A stretch of 64,000 bases of DNA from Epilithonimonas arachidiradicis (GCF_003610695.1 NZ_RAQH01000012.1:1-64000), one strand, 5' to 3'; shown: positions 44,298 to 53,836, numbered from the stretch's first letter. Notes: a model not told the origin generated them from the letters alone. Made by a program: numbers and translations.

Positions 44298-45170
44298 CTA
44301 TTTTGTCTTGAAATAAGAATGATTATCAATATAATTTTTACTAATCTTTATGCTTTCAAAAATATCTTTGTCGCTGGAATCTTGTTCTAAAAACCAATAT
44401 TTGAGACCTGCTTTTTCTTTGGCTTCGAAAATGGATTTAAAATCAATAGTTCCATTTCCAATTTCAGCAAAATCTTTGGTTCCGGCTTTCATATCTTTAA
44501 CGTGCCACAAAGGAAATCTTTTCGGGTATTTTTCGAAATAATCTAAAGGATTCAAACCAGCTTTTGAAATCCAATAGAGATCCAGTTCCATTTTCACCAA
44601 ATCAAAATCTGTATTTTCTAAAATGAAATCATAAACCGTTTTATCTTCGAGTTTTTCAAATTCAAAATCGTGGTTGTGATAAGCAAAATCAATTCCTGCT
44701 TTATTCGTTACTTCTCCAGATTTATTGAGTAATTCCGGAAGTTTTTTATAGTGTTCTAGAGTTCTTTCTTCCTCAAAAAGATATGAGCAAACCATATATT
44801 TTGAACCTATGAAGTGTAAATCTTCAACGGATTTTTCCCAGTCATTCAAAAGTGTTCCTTTGCTGTTATGTACAATTCCTGTTGTATGATGAGAACTAAT
44901 AACTTCTAAACCTACATTTTTGAGAATCGTATGAAATTCGGTTCTGGATTTCCCAAAAAACTTACCTTCATAACCATAGATTTCGAGTTGCTTAAAGCCC
45001 AATTGCGCTAAACGTTCCAAAGATTTTTCCAAATTCTCTGCAACAGCATCCCGAATCGTATAAAGTTGGATGGCTAAAGGTTTTCTATTATTCATAAGGT
45101 TTGAAGTTCCACAAGCATATAAACCCAAAAATCCCAATCCGGACAAGCTTATAAAATCTTTTCTGTTCAT
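44298..45170 (-). CDS. Sugar phosphate isomerase/epimerase (TIM-barrel) lipoprotein
   Basis: 290 residues with an N-terminal lipoprotein-like signal (FISLSGLGFLGLYACG) and an AP-endonuclease-2 type TIM barrel (LAIQLYTIRDAV, LEIYGYEGKF, SHHTTGIVH, FAYHNHDFEFE, MELDLYWISKAG, PLWHVKDM, WFLEQDSS). His and Glu metal ligands are visible. Such proteins act on sugars or inositols; the substrate is unknown. Confidence 0.85.
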   Translation of the reverse strand: MNRKDFISLSGLGFLGLYACGTSNLMNNRKPLAIQLYTIRDAVAENLEKSLERLAQLGFKQLEIYGYEGKFFGKSRTEFHTILKNVGLEVISSHHTTGIVHNSKGTLLNDWEKSVEDLHFIGSKYMVCSYLFEEERTLEHYKKLPELLNKSGEVTNKAGIDFAYHNHDFEFEKLEDKTVYDFILENTDFDLVKMELDLYWISKAGLNPLDYFEKYPKRFPLWHVKDMKAGTKDFAEIGNGTIDFKSIFEAKEKAGLKYWFLEQDSSDKDIFESIKISKNYIDNHSYFKTK

Positions 45171-45228
45171 TTTTGATTTTTCGATGGTTTAAAGGTATTT
45201 ATATTTTTTGAAATTGGATACAAATAAA

Positions 45229-45249
45229 GCCTGCCGAGAAATGGCAGGC
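45229..45249. other. GC-rich hairpin in divergent intergenic region
   Basis: GCCTGCC (45229-45235) and GGCAGGC (45243-45249) form a 7-bp stem with a 7-nt loop, between two divergent genes. On the minus strand it is followed by TTTATTTG. It is upstream of both genes, so it is not an ordinary terminator; role unknown. Confidence 0.5.
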
Positions 45250-45424
45250 CTTGAGAGAGAAAAATTAGGAGTAGTTAGTTTGACTTGATAATTTAAATGA
45301 TTTCTCGTCACGATTTCCTGGTTATTAATTTATCAGCAAATGTAAACCTGAAAACAAATACAAGTAAATACCTCAAAAAAGGTATTATTATAATTTTTTA
45401 TTAATTTTATAACAAATCATAACT

Positions 45425-46219
45425 ATGGATAAGAATTACTCAATAAAATCTAAGAAAGTACATCCACTGCTGAAAGTCTGGAACGCTTATCCTCAATCTC
45501 TAAGTAATACCTTCAAGAGCATTACTACGCCAACAACTATTGAGCAAATAATCGGTGAAATCTTTTCTATTGGAGAGTTCTATTTTTACAGCATTAATAT
45601 CCCGGAAAGTACGTTGATGTTTACCAATGATCATATTTTGAAAATTCACGGACTGAAGAAACATCCGAAGTATCTGAAAGAAATTATTGATTTGATTCAT
45701 CCAGATGATCTAGATTTTGTAATGGAAGCAGAAAGAATGACTCTCGAAAAAATGAATGAAATTGGATGGGAACATCAGCAAAACCTCAAGTGCAGCTATT
45801 GCTTCCGGATGAGAACAGGTAAAGGTAACTATGAAATGTTTCATCATCAATCTCTACATATAGCCAAAGACGAAGATGGAAAATTATTACAAGCCGTTAA
45901 TATCCATACCAATATCCAACATATTACTACCACCAATTCTCAAATTGTTTTAGTCGCAGGAGTTGGCAGCAGAGACGATTTTCATCAAATGCATTATGAA
46001 AAAACAGAACAAAAGAGACTGCCCGAAAACTCGCTCACAAAAAGAGAAATAGAAATATTATCCTTATTAGCTTTAGGTAACTCCGCTAAGGAGATTTCTG
46101 ACCTTCTGGACCTTTCTTATCATACTGTAACCACACATCGTAAAAACATTTTTCAGAAGACGGATTGTACAAAGATATCAGAACTTATAAAGAAAGCTTT
46201 GGAATGGGGACTTATCTGA
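45425..46219 (+). CDS. PAS-LuxR family transcriptional regulator
   Basis: 264 residues. The N-terminal half is a PAS-like sensor (TLMFTNDHILKIHGLKKHP, DLIHPDDLDFVMEAE, FRMRTGKGNYEMFHHQS); the C-terminal LuxR HTH is at about 200-264 (LTKREIEILSLLALGNSAKEI, LSYHTVTTHRKNIFQKT). The signal and targets are unknown. Confidence 0.9.
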   Translation: MDKNYSIKSKKVHPLLKVWNAYPQSLSNTFKSITTPTTIEQIIGEIFSIGEFYFYSINIPESTLMFTNDHILKIHGLKKHPKYLKEIIDLIHPDDLDFVMEAERMTLEKMNEIGWEHQQNLKCSYCFRMRTGKGNYEMFHHQSLHIAKDEDGKLLQAVNIHTNIQHITTTNSQIVLVAGVGSRDDFHQMHYEKTEQKRLPENSLTKREIEILSLLALGNSAKEISDLLDLSYHTVTTHRKNIFQKTDCTKISELIKKALEWGLI

Positions 46220-46296
46220 AATAATTGATAATTGATAATTGATAATTAACCTTTAATTCCCAAACTTGTTTTAAATTTGAATTTTAAATTATCTTT

Positions 46297-46830
46297 ATGA
46301 AATATTTACTCGTTATTATGTTATCATTATTCGGATTTTCAAAAAATAAGGCACAGGCAAAATCGATTCACAGTTTCAAAGTTGAAGCTTTGGACGGTTC
46401 TAATATTGATTTTTCTAATTTTAAAGGCAAAAAAATATTGGTTGTCAACACCGCTTCCGAATGTGGATTTACACCTCAATATGCAGATTTGGAAAAGCTT
46501 TATGAACAGTACAAGGACAAATTAGTTGTTGTAGGGTTTCCAGCTAATAATTTCGGTGGACAAGAACCTGGTGCCAATCACGAAATTGCAACTTTCTGCC
46601 AAAGAAATTATGGTGTTCAATTTCCAATGGCGGCGAAAATTTCTGTAAAAGGAGATGACATCGCTCCGATTTATAAATTCTTGACAGACAAAAAAGAAAA
46701 TGGCGTAAAAAACACCAAAATCCTTTGGAACTTTACCAAGATTCTTTTGGATGAAAAAGGTCACATCATTGACAGTTTTGTAAGTACAACCAATCCAATG
46801 AGCGAAAGTATTACGAAATATTTGAAATAG
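46297..46830 (+). CDS. Glutathione peroxidase family protein
   Basis: 177 residues with a possible signal sequence (YLLVIMLSLFGF). The active-site Cys is C56 (NTASECGFTPQY), with Gln89 (NNFGGQEPG) and Trp (LWNFTK) completing the catalytic set. It uses Cys, not selenocysteine, and so probably reduces peroxides with thioredoxin. Probably periplasmic if the signal is used. Confidence 0.92.
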   Translation: MKYLLVIMLSLFGFSKNKAQAKSIHSFKVEALDGSNIDFSNFKGKKILVVNTASECGFTPQYADLEKLYEQYKDKLVVVGFPANNFGGQEPGANHEIATFCQRNYGVQFPMAAKISVKGDDIAPIYKFLTDKKENGVKNTKILWNFTKILLDEKGHIIDSFVSTTNPMSESITKYLK

Positions 46831-46894
46831 AATTAATTATCAAAGAGATTATAATAAAATCCCTCTCTTTCAGTTCAGTTAAGGGAGAAAATTA

Positions 46895-47035
46895 AAAGCC
46901 ACTATATCTGCCAGCAAATGGTCATAGTGGTGATCTGCGTCACAGCATTCTCAAAACTTAATTTTAAAACAATGCTTGAATTGGCAGTAAATACCAGTCA
47001 AATTTCAAAATGAAATATTGACTGGTATTTTTTTT
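46895..47035 (+). ncRNA. Candidate structured transcript with terminator
   Basis: In a 400-bp gap without genes there are three successive hairpins: CCACTAT/ATAGTGG (46899-46930), GCATT/AATGC (46945-46975 region) and AATACCAGTCAA/TTGACTGGTATT (46990-47029), the last ending in eight T. It could be an sRNA, or only the 3' UTR and terminator of the peroxidase gene 160 bp upstream. Confidence 0.3.
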
Positions 47036-47036
47036 A
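46990..47036 (+). terminator. Strong rho-independent terminator
   Basis: AATACCAGTCAA and TTGACTGGTATT enclose a second pair ATTTCA/TGAAAT, followed by TTTTTTTT. Confidence 0.9.
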
Positions 47037-47286
47037 CTTATTAGTAAAATTCTAATTGAAAATTAAAATTGACATGAACAGCCATTTCAAAAAGAAATAG
47101 CAAGATTAAAAATTACATCTTTTTTATTTCATCAAAATATGATTTAAAATTAGCACAACAATTTAACTATAACACCTTGCTTAATAGACAGATAAAAACA
47201 AATAATTACAAGTCATTTTCCTGATTTTGGGTTGAAACGAAAGGCAGAATATGCGCATTGCTTTAATAGCTCAAAATATATTATGT

Positions 47287-47294
47287 TAACTTTG
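47287..47294 (+). promoter_or_regulatory. -7 box of the TPR/AraC regulator gene
   Basis: TAACTTTG matches TAnnTTTG and supports a start at 47313/47316 rather than the in-frame Met at 47232. Confidence 0.45.
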
Positions 47295-47312
47295 ACAGTT
47301 CAACACCCTAAT

Positions 47313-48941
47313 ATGATGACTATAAAATTAAAATGCCGGAAGGGTTTTCTTTCCCGTTTAGTAATTCTTTTCACAATTATAATTACTTTCTATGCCAAGG
47401 CCCAAAATGCAGAGGCATTCAATCAGATTTACACCAAAACATATTTAGAAATATCGCAAAAAGATTTTCAAAAAGCGTTAACAATAGCAGATTCTCTCTA
47501 CACCGTTTCCGAAACCCCGCGTTTCAAAGCTAAGAGCTTGATGCTTTCAGCATCATTACTTCAACAGTCTGGCGAGTTTAAGAGCGCAGTAGAATATGCT
47601 TTGAAAGCTGAAAAAATACTTGAAGATACCGATGATTACGTATGGAAAGCCAAAATATCCGGTTTTTTGGCGACCCAATACCGGCATCTTGGACTTTTTG
47701 ATCAATCGAAAAAGTATATTGATGAAACGGTTGAGATTATCAAAAACATCAATGACCCCAGGCTTGTCAATCAAACAAGCGGCTTCCTGATGCAAGAGAA
47801 GGCTTACTATGAAATTGAGCAAAAAAACTACAAGCAATCTATACAACTGGTTAATGAAGCATCCCGCTACTTTAGCCTGACCAGACAAGAAAATCCATTT
47901 CTTTCCGCCAACAACGAACAGCTTTTGGGTTTAAACTACTATCATCTTGGAAATTACGCCAAAGCTATGGATTATTATCAGAAAGCTTTGAATAAACTGA
48001 ATCAAATGCCGGACAACTTTCTTAAGGCGTTAGTTTTGAATGGAATGGCAAAGATCTATATCGAACAGAAAGATCCCAAACGAGCCAAACCTTTAATTGA
48101 TAAGGCCCAACAGCTTGCTGAAGAATCGCCCTACCTTAGTTTAAAAAATGAAATTTATCAAAGCTCACAGCAATATTACGCTTTAATCAAAGATATTGAA
48201 AACCTGGAACTTAGCAAGCACAAACAGGATTCCGTTAAAGAAAAAATAAGCAGCAAAACTTCAGCTTTTATCAACGAGTCCTATACAAACCTGAAGAAAG
48301 ATTCCGAGAAAAATCAAAAACAATCTGCGCAGAAAAGCATAATCATTATCCTATTTCTTTCTGTATTAACTGCTTTAATTTTCTATTTTCTGATCTACCG
48401 AAGACGTCAGAAACAGAAATTCAGAAAAATAGAGCAAATTTTAAAAGAGCTTGAACAGAAAAATGTTTCAGCACCTATGGAATCCGATGAAACAGAGCAA
48501 CCTGATCATCAGGAGAATGAAATGATATCACCGGACGAAACAGAGGACACAGAAACGGAACCTCAAGCGTTAATGACCGCAGCTACGGAAAAGAAAATCC
48601 TAGGCAAGCTTGACAGGTTTGAGCAAACCACATTATTTACCCGAAGCAACGTATCTCTACCCTATGTCGCAGCCTATTGCAGCACAAACACCAAATATCT
48701 CTCCTATGTGGTCAATACTTATAAAAAGAAAGACTTTAAAAATTACATTAATGAACTGAGGGTTAAGCACATTATCCACAAACTTAAAAATGATAGTCAA
48801 TACCACAAGTACAAAATTTCAAGTTTAGCTGAGGAAGCCGGCTTCTCCTCTCAGAGTAAATTTGCAGCTGCATTTAGAAAAGTTACGGACGTTTCACCAT
48901 CCGAATTTCTAGATCATCTGAAATCACAACATTTGAATTAG
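47313..48941 (+). CDS. TPR sensor protein with C-terminal AraC-type HTH
   Basis: About 542 residues. It has a signal/anchor (LVILFTIIITFYAKAQ), about six TPR-like repeats (for example LLGLNYYHLGNYAKAMDYYQKAL), one TM segment (IIIILFLSVLTALIFYFLIYRRR), an acidic linker and an AraC HTH domain (RVKHIIHKLKNDSQYHKYKISSLAEEAGF...FAAAFRKVTDVSPSEF, in parts). The TPRs are periplasmic and the HTH cytoplasmic, so it is a one-component membrane regulator. It stands upstream of the module 2 genes on the same strand and could control them. Confidence 0.88.
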   Translation: MMTIKLKCRKGFLSRLVILFTIIITFYAKAQNAEAFNQIYTKTYLEISQKDFQKALTIADSLYTVSETPRFKAKSLMLSASLLQQSGEFKSAVEYALKAEKILEDTDDYVWKAKISGFLATQYRHLGLFDQSKKYIDETVEIIKNINDPRLVNQTSGFLMQEKAYYEIEQKNYKQSIQLVNEASRYFSLTRQENPFLSANNEQLLGLNYYHLGNYAKAMDYYQKALNKLNQMPDNFLKALVLNGMAKIYIEQKDPKRAKPLIDKAQQLAEESPYLSLKNEIYQSSQQYYALIKDIENLELSKHKQDSVKEKISSKTSAFINESYTNLKKDSEKNQKQSAQKSIIIILFLSVLTALIFYFLIYRRRQKQKFRKIEQILKELEQKNVSAPMESDETEQPDHQENEMISPDETEDTETEPQALMTAATEKKILGKLDRFEQTTLFTRSNVSLPYVAAYCSTNTKYLSYVVNTYKKKDFKNYINELRVKHIIHKLKNDSQYHKYKISSLAEEAGFSSQSKFAAAFRKVTDVSPSEFLDHLKSQHLN

Positions 48942-49087
48942 AAGCTAAGTTTATATAAGCTGTTAAAAAGTATTACAACATTTAATCATCTCTTGTTTTA
49001 CTTTATTACAGATGCTTTAATTATCCACATTTACGAAATAACATCAATTAAAAATACCATTTTGCAGAGATCAATGTTATTAGTTAC

Positions 49088-49112
49088 AGGAGACCTATGT
49101 CTCCTTTTTTTA
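49088..49112 (+). terminator. Terminator after the TPR/AraC regulator
   Basis: AGGAGAC, loop CTAT, GTCTCCT, then a T-run. Confidence 0.85.
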
Positions 49113-49294
49113 TTTTTGCTAATTATCACATTATTAAATTATTAAATTAATATTCATAAAACATTATCCTCATTCATTTTCCTGAATTTGACCCTTGATT
49201 TTGTTGTATTTCCGATATGATAACAGGTATTTTGCACCAGATTTTTTGACTTACTGGAAACAGGATACAAATGATGGAGGAAAGTCGGAATGCT

Positions 49295-49328
49295 TTTCCC
49301 GAACAACAATCGGGAAAGGTATTTTTTT
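49295..49328 (+). terminator. Terminator-like hairpin in the leader of the large secreted protein
   Basis: TTTCCCGA (49295-49302) and TCGGGAAA (49310-49317) form an 8-bp stem followed after GGTA by seven T, about 65 nt before the start at 49391. It may attenuate transcription of module 2, or end a short upstream transcript. Confidence 0.5.
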
Positions 49329-49390
49329 GCAATCCGGAGCAGCCTCTCTAGTCAATCAGAAAAAACTTATCTATATATCTACAACACAAA

Positions 49391-52339
49391 ATGAAAAGAT
49401 TTTTTTTAAATTTTCTAAATGCTAGAAAAGCACTTGGTATGGCACTAATGCTGATCGGCTCAAAACATCTTTTTGCAGAGGGTTCAAAGGACCTATATCC
49501 CAGTGGTGTGTCTGGCGGAAGAGCATTCCTGTACAGCAATTCTTACACAGCAGGCGGAACAACGATGGCTTCCTGGCCGTTCAAATCAGCCGGAACACAT
49601 TATGCTTACGTTAAAGCCGGTGAAGTTATCCATGCGGCATCCAGTGCACAGGGCGTGGGCAACGGCAGAATTATACTTACAGCGCCTGACGGATCGGTTT
49701 ATACCTCCGCAAATAATACCACAGGACAAATAAGCAACAGAACCGCAGAATTAGCCGGACCAAGGCTTTTAGCTCAGGCGGCAGGGTCTAACCGATATTT
49801 GACTTTTAACAGAACAGCAGCTGCGAACCAGGCCGGGATATGGAAAATTGAATTCACGCCGACCGGTGATGTCAATTCCTCTGCAACCCCATCCGTAACA
49901 AGTGTTGCGGCAGATGCAGCTTGGACACAAGCAACAAGTTCAGAATTAATTGCAGCCTGGGATGTTTCTGTAGAATCTTCAGGATCATGGATCCCTGGCA
50001 GAGTTTACTCCAACGTGGTTAATCTTCATATCAGCAATGCTCAGAGCGGGTTTTACGGTCAGATTTATGCTTTAACAAAAGACGGCTATATCTACAGGGT
50101 TAACAATAACGGGAACAATGGTGTTGGATTTACATTTTTCGTTAATAACAGAGGTTTTATCTCAAATAACAGTTCTACTTATAAAAGTATGGATTTTTCA
50201 AGTGGCATAGCGTCATATGTACAGTCTCCACTTTTCGCAGATACCTCAACCGACATTACTCACAAGATATTTTATAACCAGCCAGCTACTGATATGCCAG
50301 TATCAGCCGCAGGAAGTGTACCTGGAAATACGACTTGGCTGAAAACCAATGTCGTTGAACCCACTGTATTCAATGTCAGCCTGGTTGGAGCAGAAACCAC
50401 GCCAGGCCAGGTCAGCAGTGTTAAAGGTGGTTATGTCAGGTTTAATGCCGCTGTTCAAGGTTCTTATACAATCACAATAGAAAGCGCTTCAACACCTGCA
50501 ACTTTTACAACCAGAACTCTGACAGGAATTGCCGCTGCAGGTAACAACAGCGTTTTCTGGGATGGTAAAGACGGTAATGGCAACAATCTTCCGCAAGGTA
50601 ATCAGCCAATCAGACTGAAAGTGCAGCTGCGTGGTGCTGAAGTTCATTTCCCATTTATTGATATGGAAATAAATCCTAACGGTATGGTGTTGGAACTTTT
50701 AAATGGCACTGATACTTCCAATGAGCGTTATCGTGTTTATTGGGATGACAGCGATATAACAAGGACAACTACCAATAACCAAGGAAAAGGATCTACACCT
50801 ACTAATGCCAGTATTGCCGGATCACTCAGTGGACCAACCGGAACTGGCGGACATATGTGGGGACAGCAGAACAACAACACAAGTCCTTTGACCTCAACCA
50901 ACCTTGGAAATGGTTTTGGTAACGAAAAGTCAATTGATACTTGGTCTTATATCAAAGGTCCGATTGCACAATCGGAAACATCGGTCATCGTAAAAACAGC
51001 AGACCTTCAGGTGACAGCAGTGACTGCAGATAAGACAACGTTAGCAATTGCAGACCAGATCACCTATACAGTGAAAGTAAGAAATAATGGCCCTAGTGAT
51101 GTAGAAAATTCACCATTCACTTTTACCGTTCCGGCAGGCTTTGATCCGCAGGCTTTCACGTTTACCGGTAACAGCTGTGGTTCTCAAGCAATAGCTGTTA
51201 GCTACAATGCTACGACTCACACTTATTCTTCTCAACTTAATCTGCCCAACGGCTGTGAAATCACTTATACCTTCACACTGCTTGCTACCAGTGCTGCAAC
51301 TGCAGGCGCTGTACAAGTTCAGGCTGCCATTCTAAGACCAAATGACGTTACAGATCCTGATGCCACCAATACCACACCAGGAGTTCCTCCTACCAACGCA
51401 CAGTATGAATGTGCTAACAACGGTCTTGGCGGGGTATGTAATAATATCCTTAATCACAATACCGTAACATTTACTCCAGGAGAAATATGTACGGAGCCTG
51501 TCAATGGAAATACATTCCAGTGGAGCGTCTCCGATTCGCCAGGTCCTTATATTACACAAAATATTACGCAACCTGCCTCCAATTATGGTTTTGTATTCGA
51601 TATCTATGAATTGGATAATTCATTTAACCTCAACATTAATGGTACTTTAATCGCGGCGCAAGAACTCCAGTTCCAGTCATCCGGCACCTCCGGCATCAAT
51701 GTCAGATTCGCAGACGGATCTCAATACGAAACTAATACAACCCACAACGGGACAGCGGCTGATATATGGCAAATGAGGGGAAATCCTGCCAATCCACTTA
51801 TCCGTATTTCTATCAGCCCGTCGGGTGCAATTTCTCTATACGGTAGCAAAACGTCATATGGTCCTCTTCAACCGCTGGTGCTGACCAATGGTAATACTTT
51901 CAATACCATCACTTGGAATCATACCGGAACAAATAATATTACGGTCACACAAAATGTTGTTGGAGTTACCATTATGGACGGCTATGGTTATGGACTTAAT
52001 ATTACACCTTGTGCTTGCTATCGCCCACCTGTTGTTACAGGCAATGGCCCGGAGACCAAAATGGGAATTACTCTTTTGAAAAGAGCTGGTGCTGATGCTT
52101 CCGGAAACTGGCCAATGGCAAGGAAATCTGGACATATTGCCTTAGAATCCAATAGCCGGGGATTTGTCATCACCCGTTTATCTACAACAGAGATCCAGGG
52201 ACAAAATAGCCCTACCGTCATCCCGCCAAAGATTACAAATCCGCAGGAAGGCATGATGGTTTATGACACAACAGTCAAATGTCTGAAGATTTACCACGAC
52301 GGTATTTGGAGTTGTTTTAACAAACAGGCCTGTCCATAA
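49391..52339 (+). CDS. Large secreted multidomain protein (module 2 large protein)
   Basis: 982 residues with signal peptide (LGMALMLIGSKHLFAEG). Recognisable parts: an N-terminal Ser/Thr/Gly-rich region with DVNSSATPSV-type text, a FlgD/fibronectin-like segment (FWDGKDGNGNNLPQGNQPI, about 395-415), a DUF11/CARDB-like adhesion domain (LQVTAVTADKTTLAIADQI...VRNNGPSDVENSPF, about 535-640), and a final 85-residue block (NWPMARKSGHIALESN, NPQEGMMVYDTT, CLKIY, ending CFNKQACP) homologous to the end of 4956-6128. It has no T9SS sorting domain of the usual type; the conserved end may serve that role. Probably a surface or adhesive protein. Confidence 0.85.
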   Translation: MKRFFLNFLNARKALGMALMLIGSKHLFAEGSKDLYPSGVSGGRAFLYSNSYTAGGTTMASWPFKSAGTHYAYVKAGEVIHAASSAQGVGNGRIILTAPDGSVYTSANNTTGQISNRTAELAGPRLLAQAAGSNRYLTFNRTAAANQAGIWKIEFTPTGDVNSSATPSVTSVAADAAWTQATSSELIAAWDVSVESSGSWIPGRVYSNVVNLHISNAQSGFYGQIYALTKDGYIYRVNNNGNNGVGFTFFVNNRGFISNNSSTYKSMDFSSGIASYVQSPLFADTSTDITHKIFYNQPATDMPVSAAGSVPGNTTWLKTNVVEPTVFNVSLVGAETTPGQVSSVKGGYVRFNAAVQGSYTITIESASTPATFTTRTLTGIAAAGNNSVFWDGKDGNGNNLPQGNQPIRLKVQLRGAEVHFPFIDMEINPNGMVLELLNGTDTSNERYRVYWDDSDITRTTTNNQGKGSTPTNASIAGSLSGPTGTGGHMWGQQNNNTSPLTSTNLGNGFGNEKSIDTWSYIKGPIAQSETSVIVKTADLQVTAVTADKTTLAIADQITYTVKVRNNGPSDVENSPFTFTVPAGFDPQAFTFTGNSCGSQAIAVSYNATTHTYSSQLNLPNGCEITYTFTLLATSAATAGAVQVQAAILRPNDVTDPDATNTTPGVPPTNAQYECANNGLGGVCNNILNHNTVTFTPGEICTEPVNGNTFQWSVSDSPGPYITQNITQPASNYGFVFDIYELDNSFNLNINGTLIAAQELQFQSSGTSGINVRFADGSQYETNTTHNGTAADIWQMRGNPANPLIRISISPSGAISLYGSKTSYGPLQPLVLTNGNTFNTITWNHTGTNNITVTQNVVGVTIMDGYGYGLNITPCACYRPPVVTGNGPETKMGITLLKRAGADASGNWPMARKSGHIALESNSRGFVITRLSTTEIQGQNSPTVIPPKITNPQEGMMVYDTTVKCLKIYHDGIWSCFNKQACP

Positions 52340-52368
52340 AAATTAATAGTATAATAATATAATCAACG

Positions 52369-52950
52369 ATGAAAAAATTACACTCAATCATAGGTATATT
52401 TTTATCCACAGCGGCATTCTCGCAGGTGATTATCGGCAATGCAACGGGAACCGTACCTGCGGGGCAAAAGACTTCGGTACTTCTTGAGTTTGCAGCAGGG
52501 CAAAACAAAGGCATTATACTTCCCTATACACGATCTATCCCTGCCGGCGCTGGTCTTGCTGAAGGTACTTTTATCCTGGATACCAGAGACGCAACAAAAG
52601 TTAAAGTAAAATATTATAACGGCGTGACAGGTATGCAGTCCTCTGATGGCTGGTTTGATCTCAGTAATGGAAACACCGCTGATATCTCGGCAACAATGCT
52701 CCTTCAGCCAACTAACGCAAGTGTTACTGAAGATGCTGCAGCAAAAGTTATTATAGGCGCAGCAAATACTTCTGCGGATGGCGTTCTTGTTTTGGAATCC
52801 GATTCCAAAGCAATGGTGTTGCCAATGGTAAACAGTACGGACGATGTGATTGATCCGGCACCGGGAATGATGGTTTACATCAACAAAGAAGGTGCAAAGA
52901 GGTTAGCTGTCTTCAATGGCAATGCGTGGACATTCTGGAAGGCTTCGTGA
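52369..52950 (+). CDS. Small secreted partner protein of module 2
   Basis: 193 residues with signal peptide (IIGIFLSTAAFSQ). Paralogue of 4418-4954: QVIIGNATGTVPAGQKTSVLLEF, GIILPY, KVKYYNG, VLVLESDSKAMVLPM, DPAPGMMVYIN and LAVFNGNAWTFW occur in the same order. It has two copies of the unit that ends the large partner. It follows the large gene by 29 bp. Confidence 0.85.
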   Translation: MKKLHSIIGIFLSTAAFSQVIIGNATGTVPAGQKTSVLLEFAAGQNKGIILPYTRSIPAGAGLAEGTFILDTRDATKVKVKYYNGVTGMQSSDGWFDLSNGNTADISATMLLQPTNASVTEDAAAKVIIGAANTSADGVLVLESDSKAMVLPMVNSTDDVIDPAPGMMVYINKEGAKRLAVFNGNAWTFWKAS

Positions 52951-52977
52951 ATACCATAAATATCAATAATAAAATTT

Positions 52978-53036
52978 GGCTGGGCAGTTTTTATAGGATT
53001 TAAAATCTTAATAATTTGTGTTTTTTCTGTCCAGCC
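52978..53036 (+). other. Long-range hairpin after module 2
   Basis: GGCTGGGCAG (52978-52987) and CTGTCCAGCC (53027-53036) pair over 10 bp with a wobble and a 39-nt AT-rich loop. Possible terminator with a large loop. Confidence 0.4.
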
Positions 53037-53046
53037 TTTAAATAAT

Positions 53047-53484
53047 ATGAAAATAAGTAATAAAAAAAATATTGAACGCCTTGGCTTGTTTTTAATGTTA
53101 ATGCTGATCCTTGACATCGCATTGATTGGATTACAATGGTTAATCGTGAGACAGCCGGATCGGTTTATCATTGTTTTACTGATATTATTTATTGCCCTAA
53201 CCATTTACTTGAGCAAACTACAATATACGGAGTTTGAAAGTTCAGGCCTTGTGATAACAATTAAGAAGAAAAATTTATTTAGTGGAAATAGTTTTGTCTT
53301 TCCCTTGGTAGAACTTCCGGTACAATTGATCAAGAATTGTGAACTTAAATCTCAGGTCTTATATATCCGATGTGAAACTTGTGATGCGAAAGAAAAAACC
53401 CGCAACATCAAAATCAATATTATTGGATTTAACAAACAACAACAAAATTGCATTGTAAAAAACTTACCCGTTTGCAGCAATTAG
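53047..53484 (+). CDS. Small membrane protein of unknown family
   Basis: 145 residues with two hydrophobic segments (about 12-35 and 42-58) and a soluble C-terminal part with CETCDAK and NIKINIIGF. No family recognised. Confidence 0.6.
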   Translation: MKISNKKNIERLGLFLMLMLILDIALIGLQWLIVRQPDRFIIVLLILFIALTIYLSKLQYTEFESSGLVITIKKKNLFSGNSFVFPLVELPVQLIKNCELKSQVLYIRCETCDAKEKTRNIKINIIGFNKQQQNCIVKNLPVCSN

Positions 53485-53491
53485 AGTAATA

Positions 53492-53632
53492 ATGTTATCT
53501 ATAACTTTAAGATATTGGGAACAATCACTCTTGTTTGTTAATCATCTGGATGCTTTAGAAAGACTTAATCTAAAACAAAAAGCTGATAATATTTTCTTGT
53601 TGAATCTTTACAACTGTTTAACAGACATATGA
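53492..53632 (+). CDS. Possible small ORF
   Basis: 46 residues, MLSITLRYWEQSLLFVN...LKQKADNIFLLNLYNCLTDI. It starts 8 bp after the previous stop and has no in-frame stop in AT-rich sequence. It overlaps the end of the minus-strand gene at 53618. No family or promoter is seen. Confidence 0.25.
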   Translation: MLSITLRYWEQSLLFVNHLDALERLNLKQKADNIFLLNLYNCLTDI

Positions 53633-53836
53633 ATTTCGAATATGAAAAATATTCATGGCCGCCATTTTATTTCTTTTAAGATCATAAACAATCTCTACTG
53701 TAAAATTCGAAAGTTCATATAGAACATACTGCAAATCATTAACTGCTTTGTCACTAACGATACATCCCATATTTTTAACCATTTCATACTGTATGTTATC
53801 CGGGAGATTTTTAAAATCATAATAAGAAATATCCAT
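53618..53836 (-). CDS. Small hypothetical protein
   Basis: 72 residues: DISYYDFKNLPDNIQYEMV, NDLQYVLYELSNFTVEIVYDL and a short tail. It reads as a soluble alpha/beta protein. No family recognised. Isolated on its strand. Confidence 0.55.
   Translation of the reverse strand: MDISYYDFKNLPDNIQYEMVKNMGCIVSDKAVNDLQYVLYELSNFTVEIVYDLKRNKMAAMNIFHIRNSYVC

Noticed and set aside
46224-46247. ATTGATAATTGATAATTGATAATT tandem run (in two parts)
   Set aside because: A simple AT-rich tandem of 8-bp units; common background and no sign of function.
49195-49425. 76-codon plus-strand ORF before the large secreted protein
   Set aside because: It runs through a terminator hairpin and overlaps the signal peptide of the real gene.
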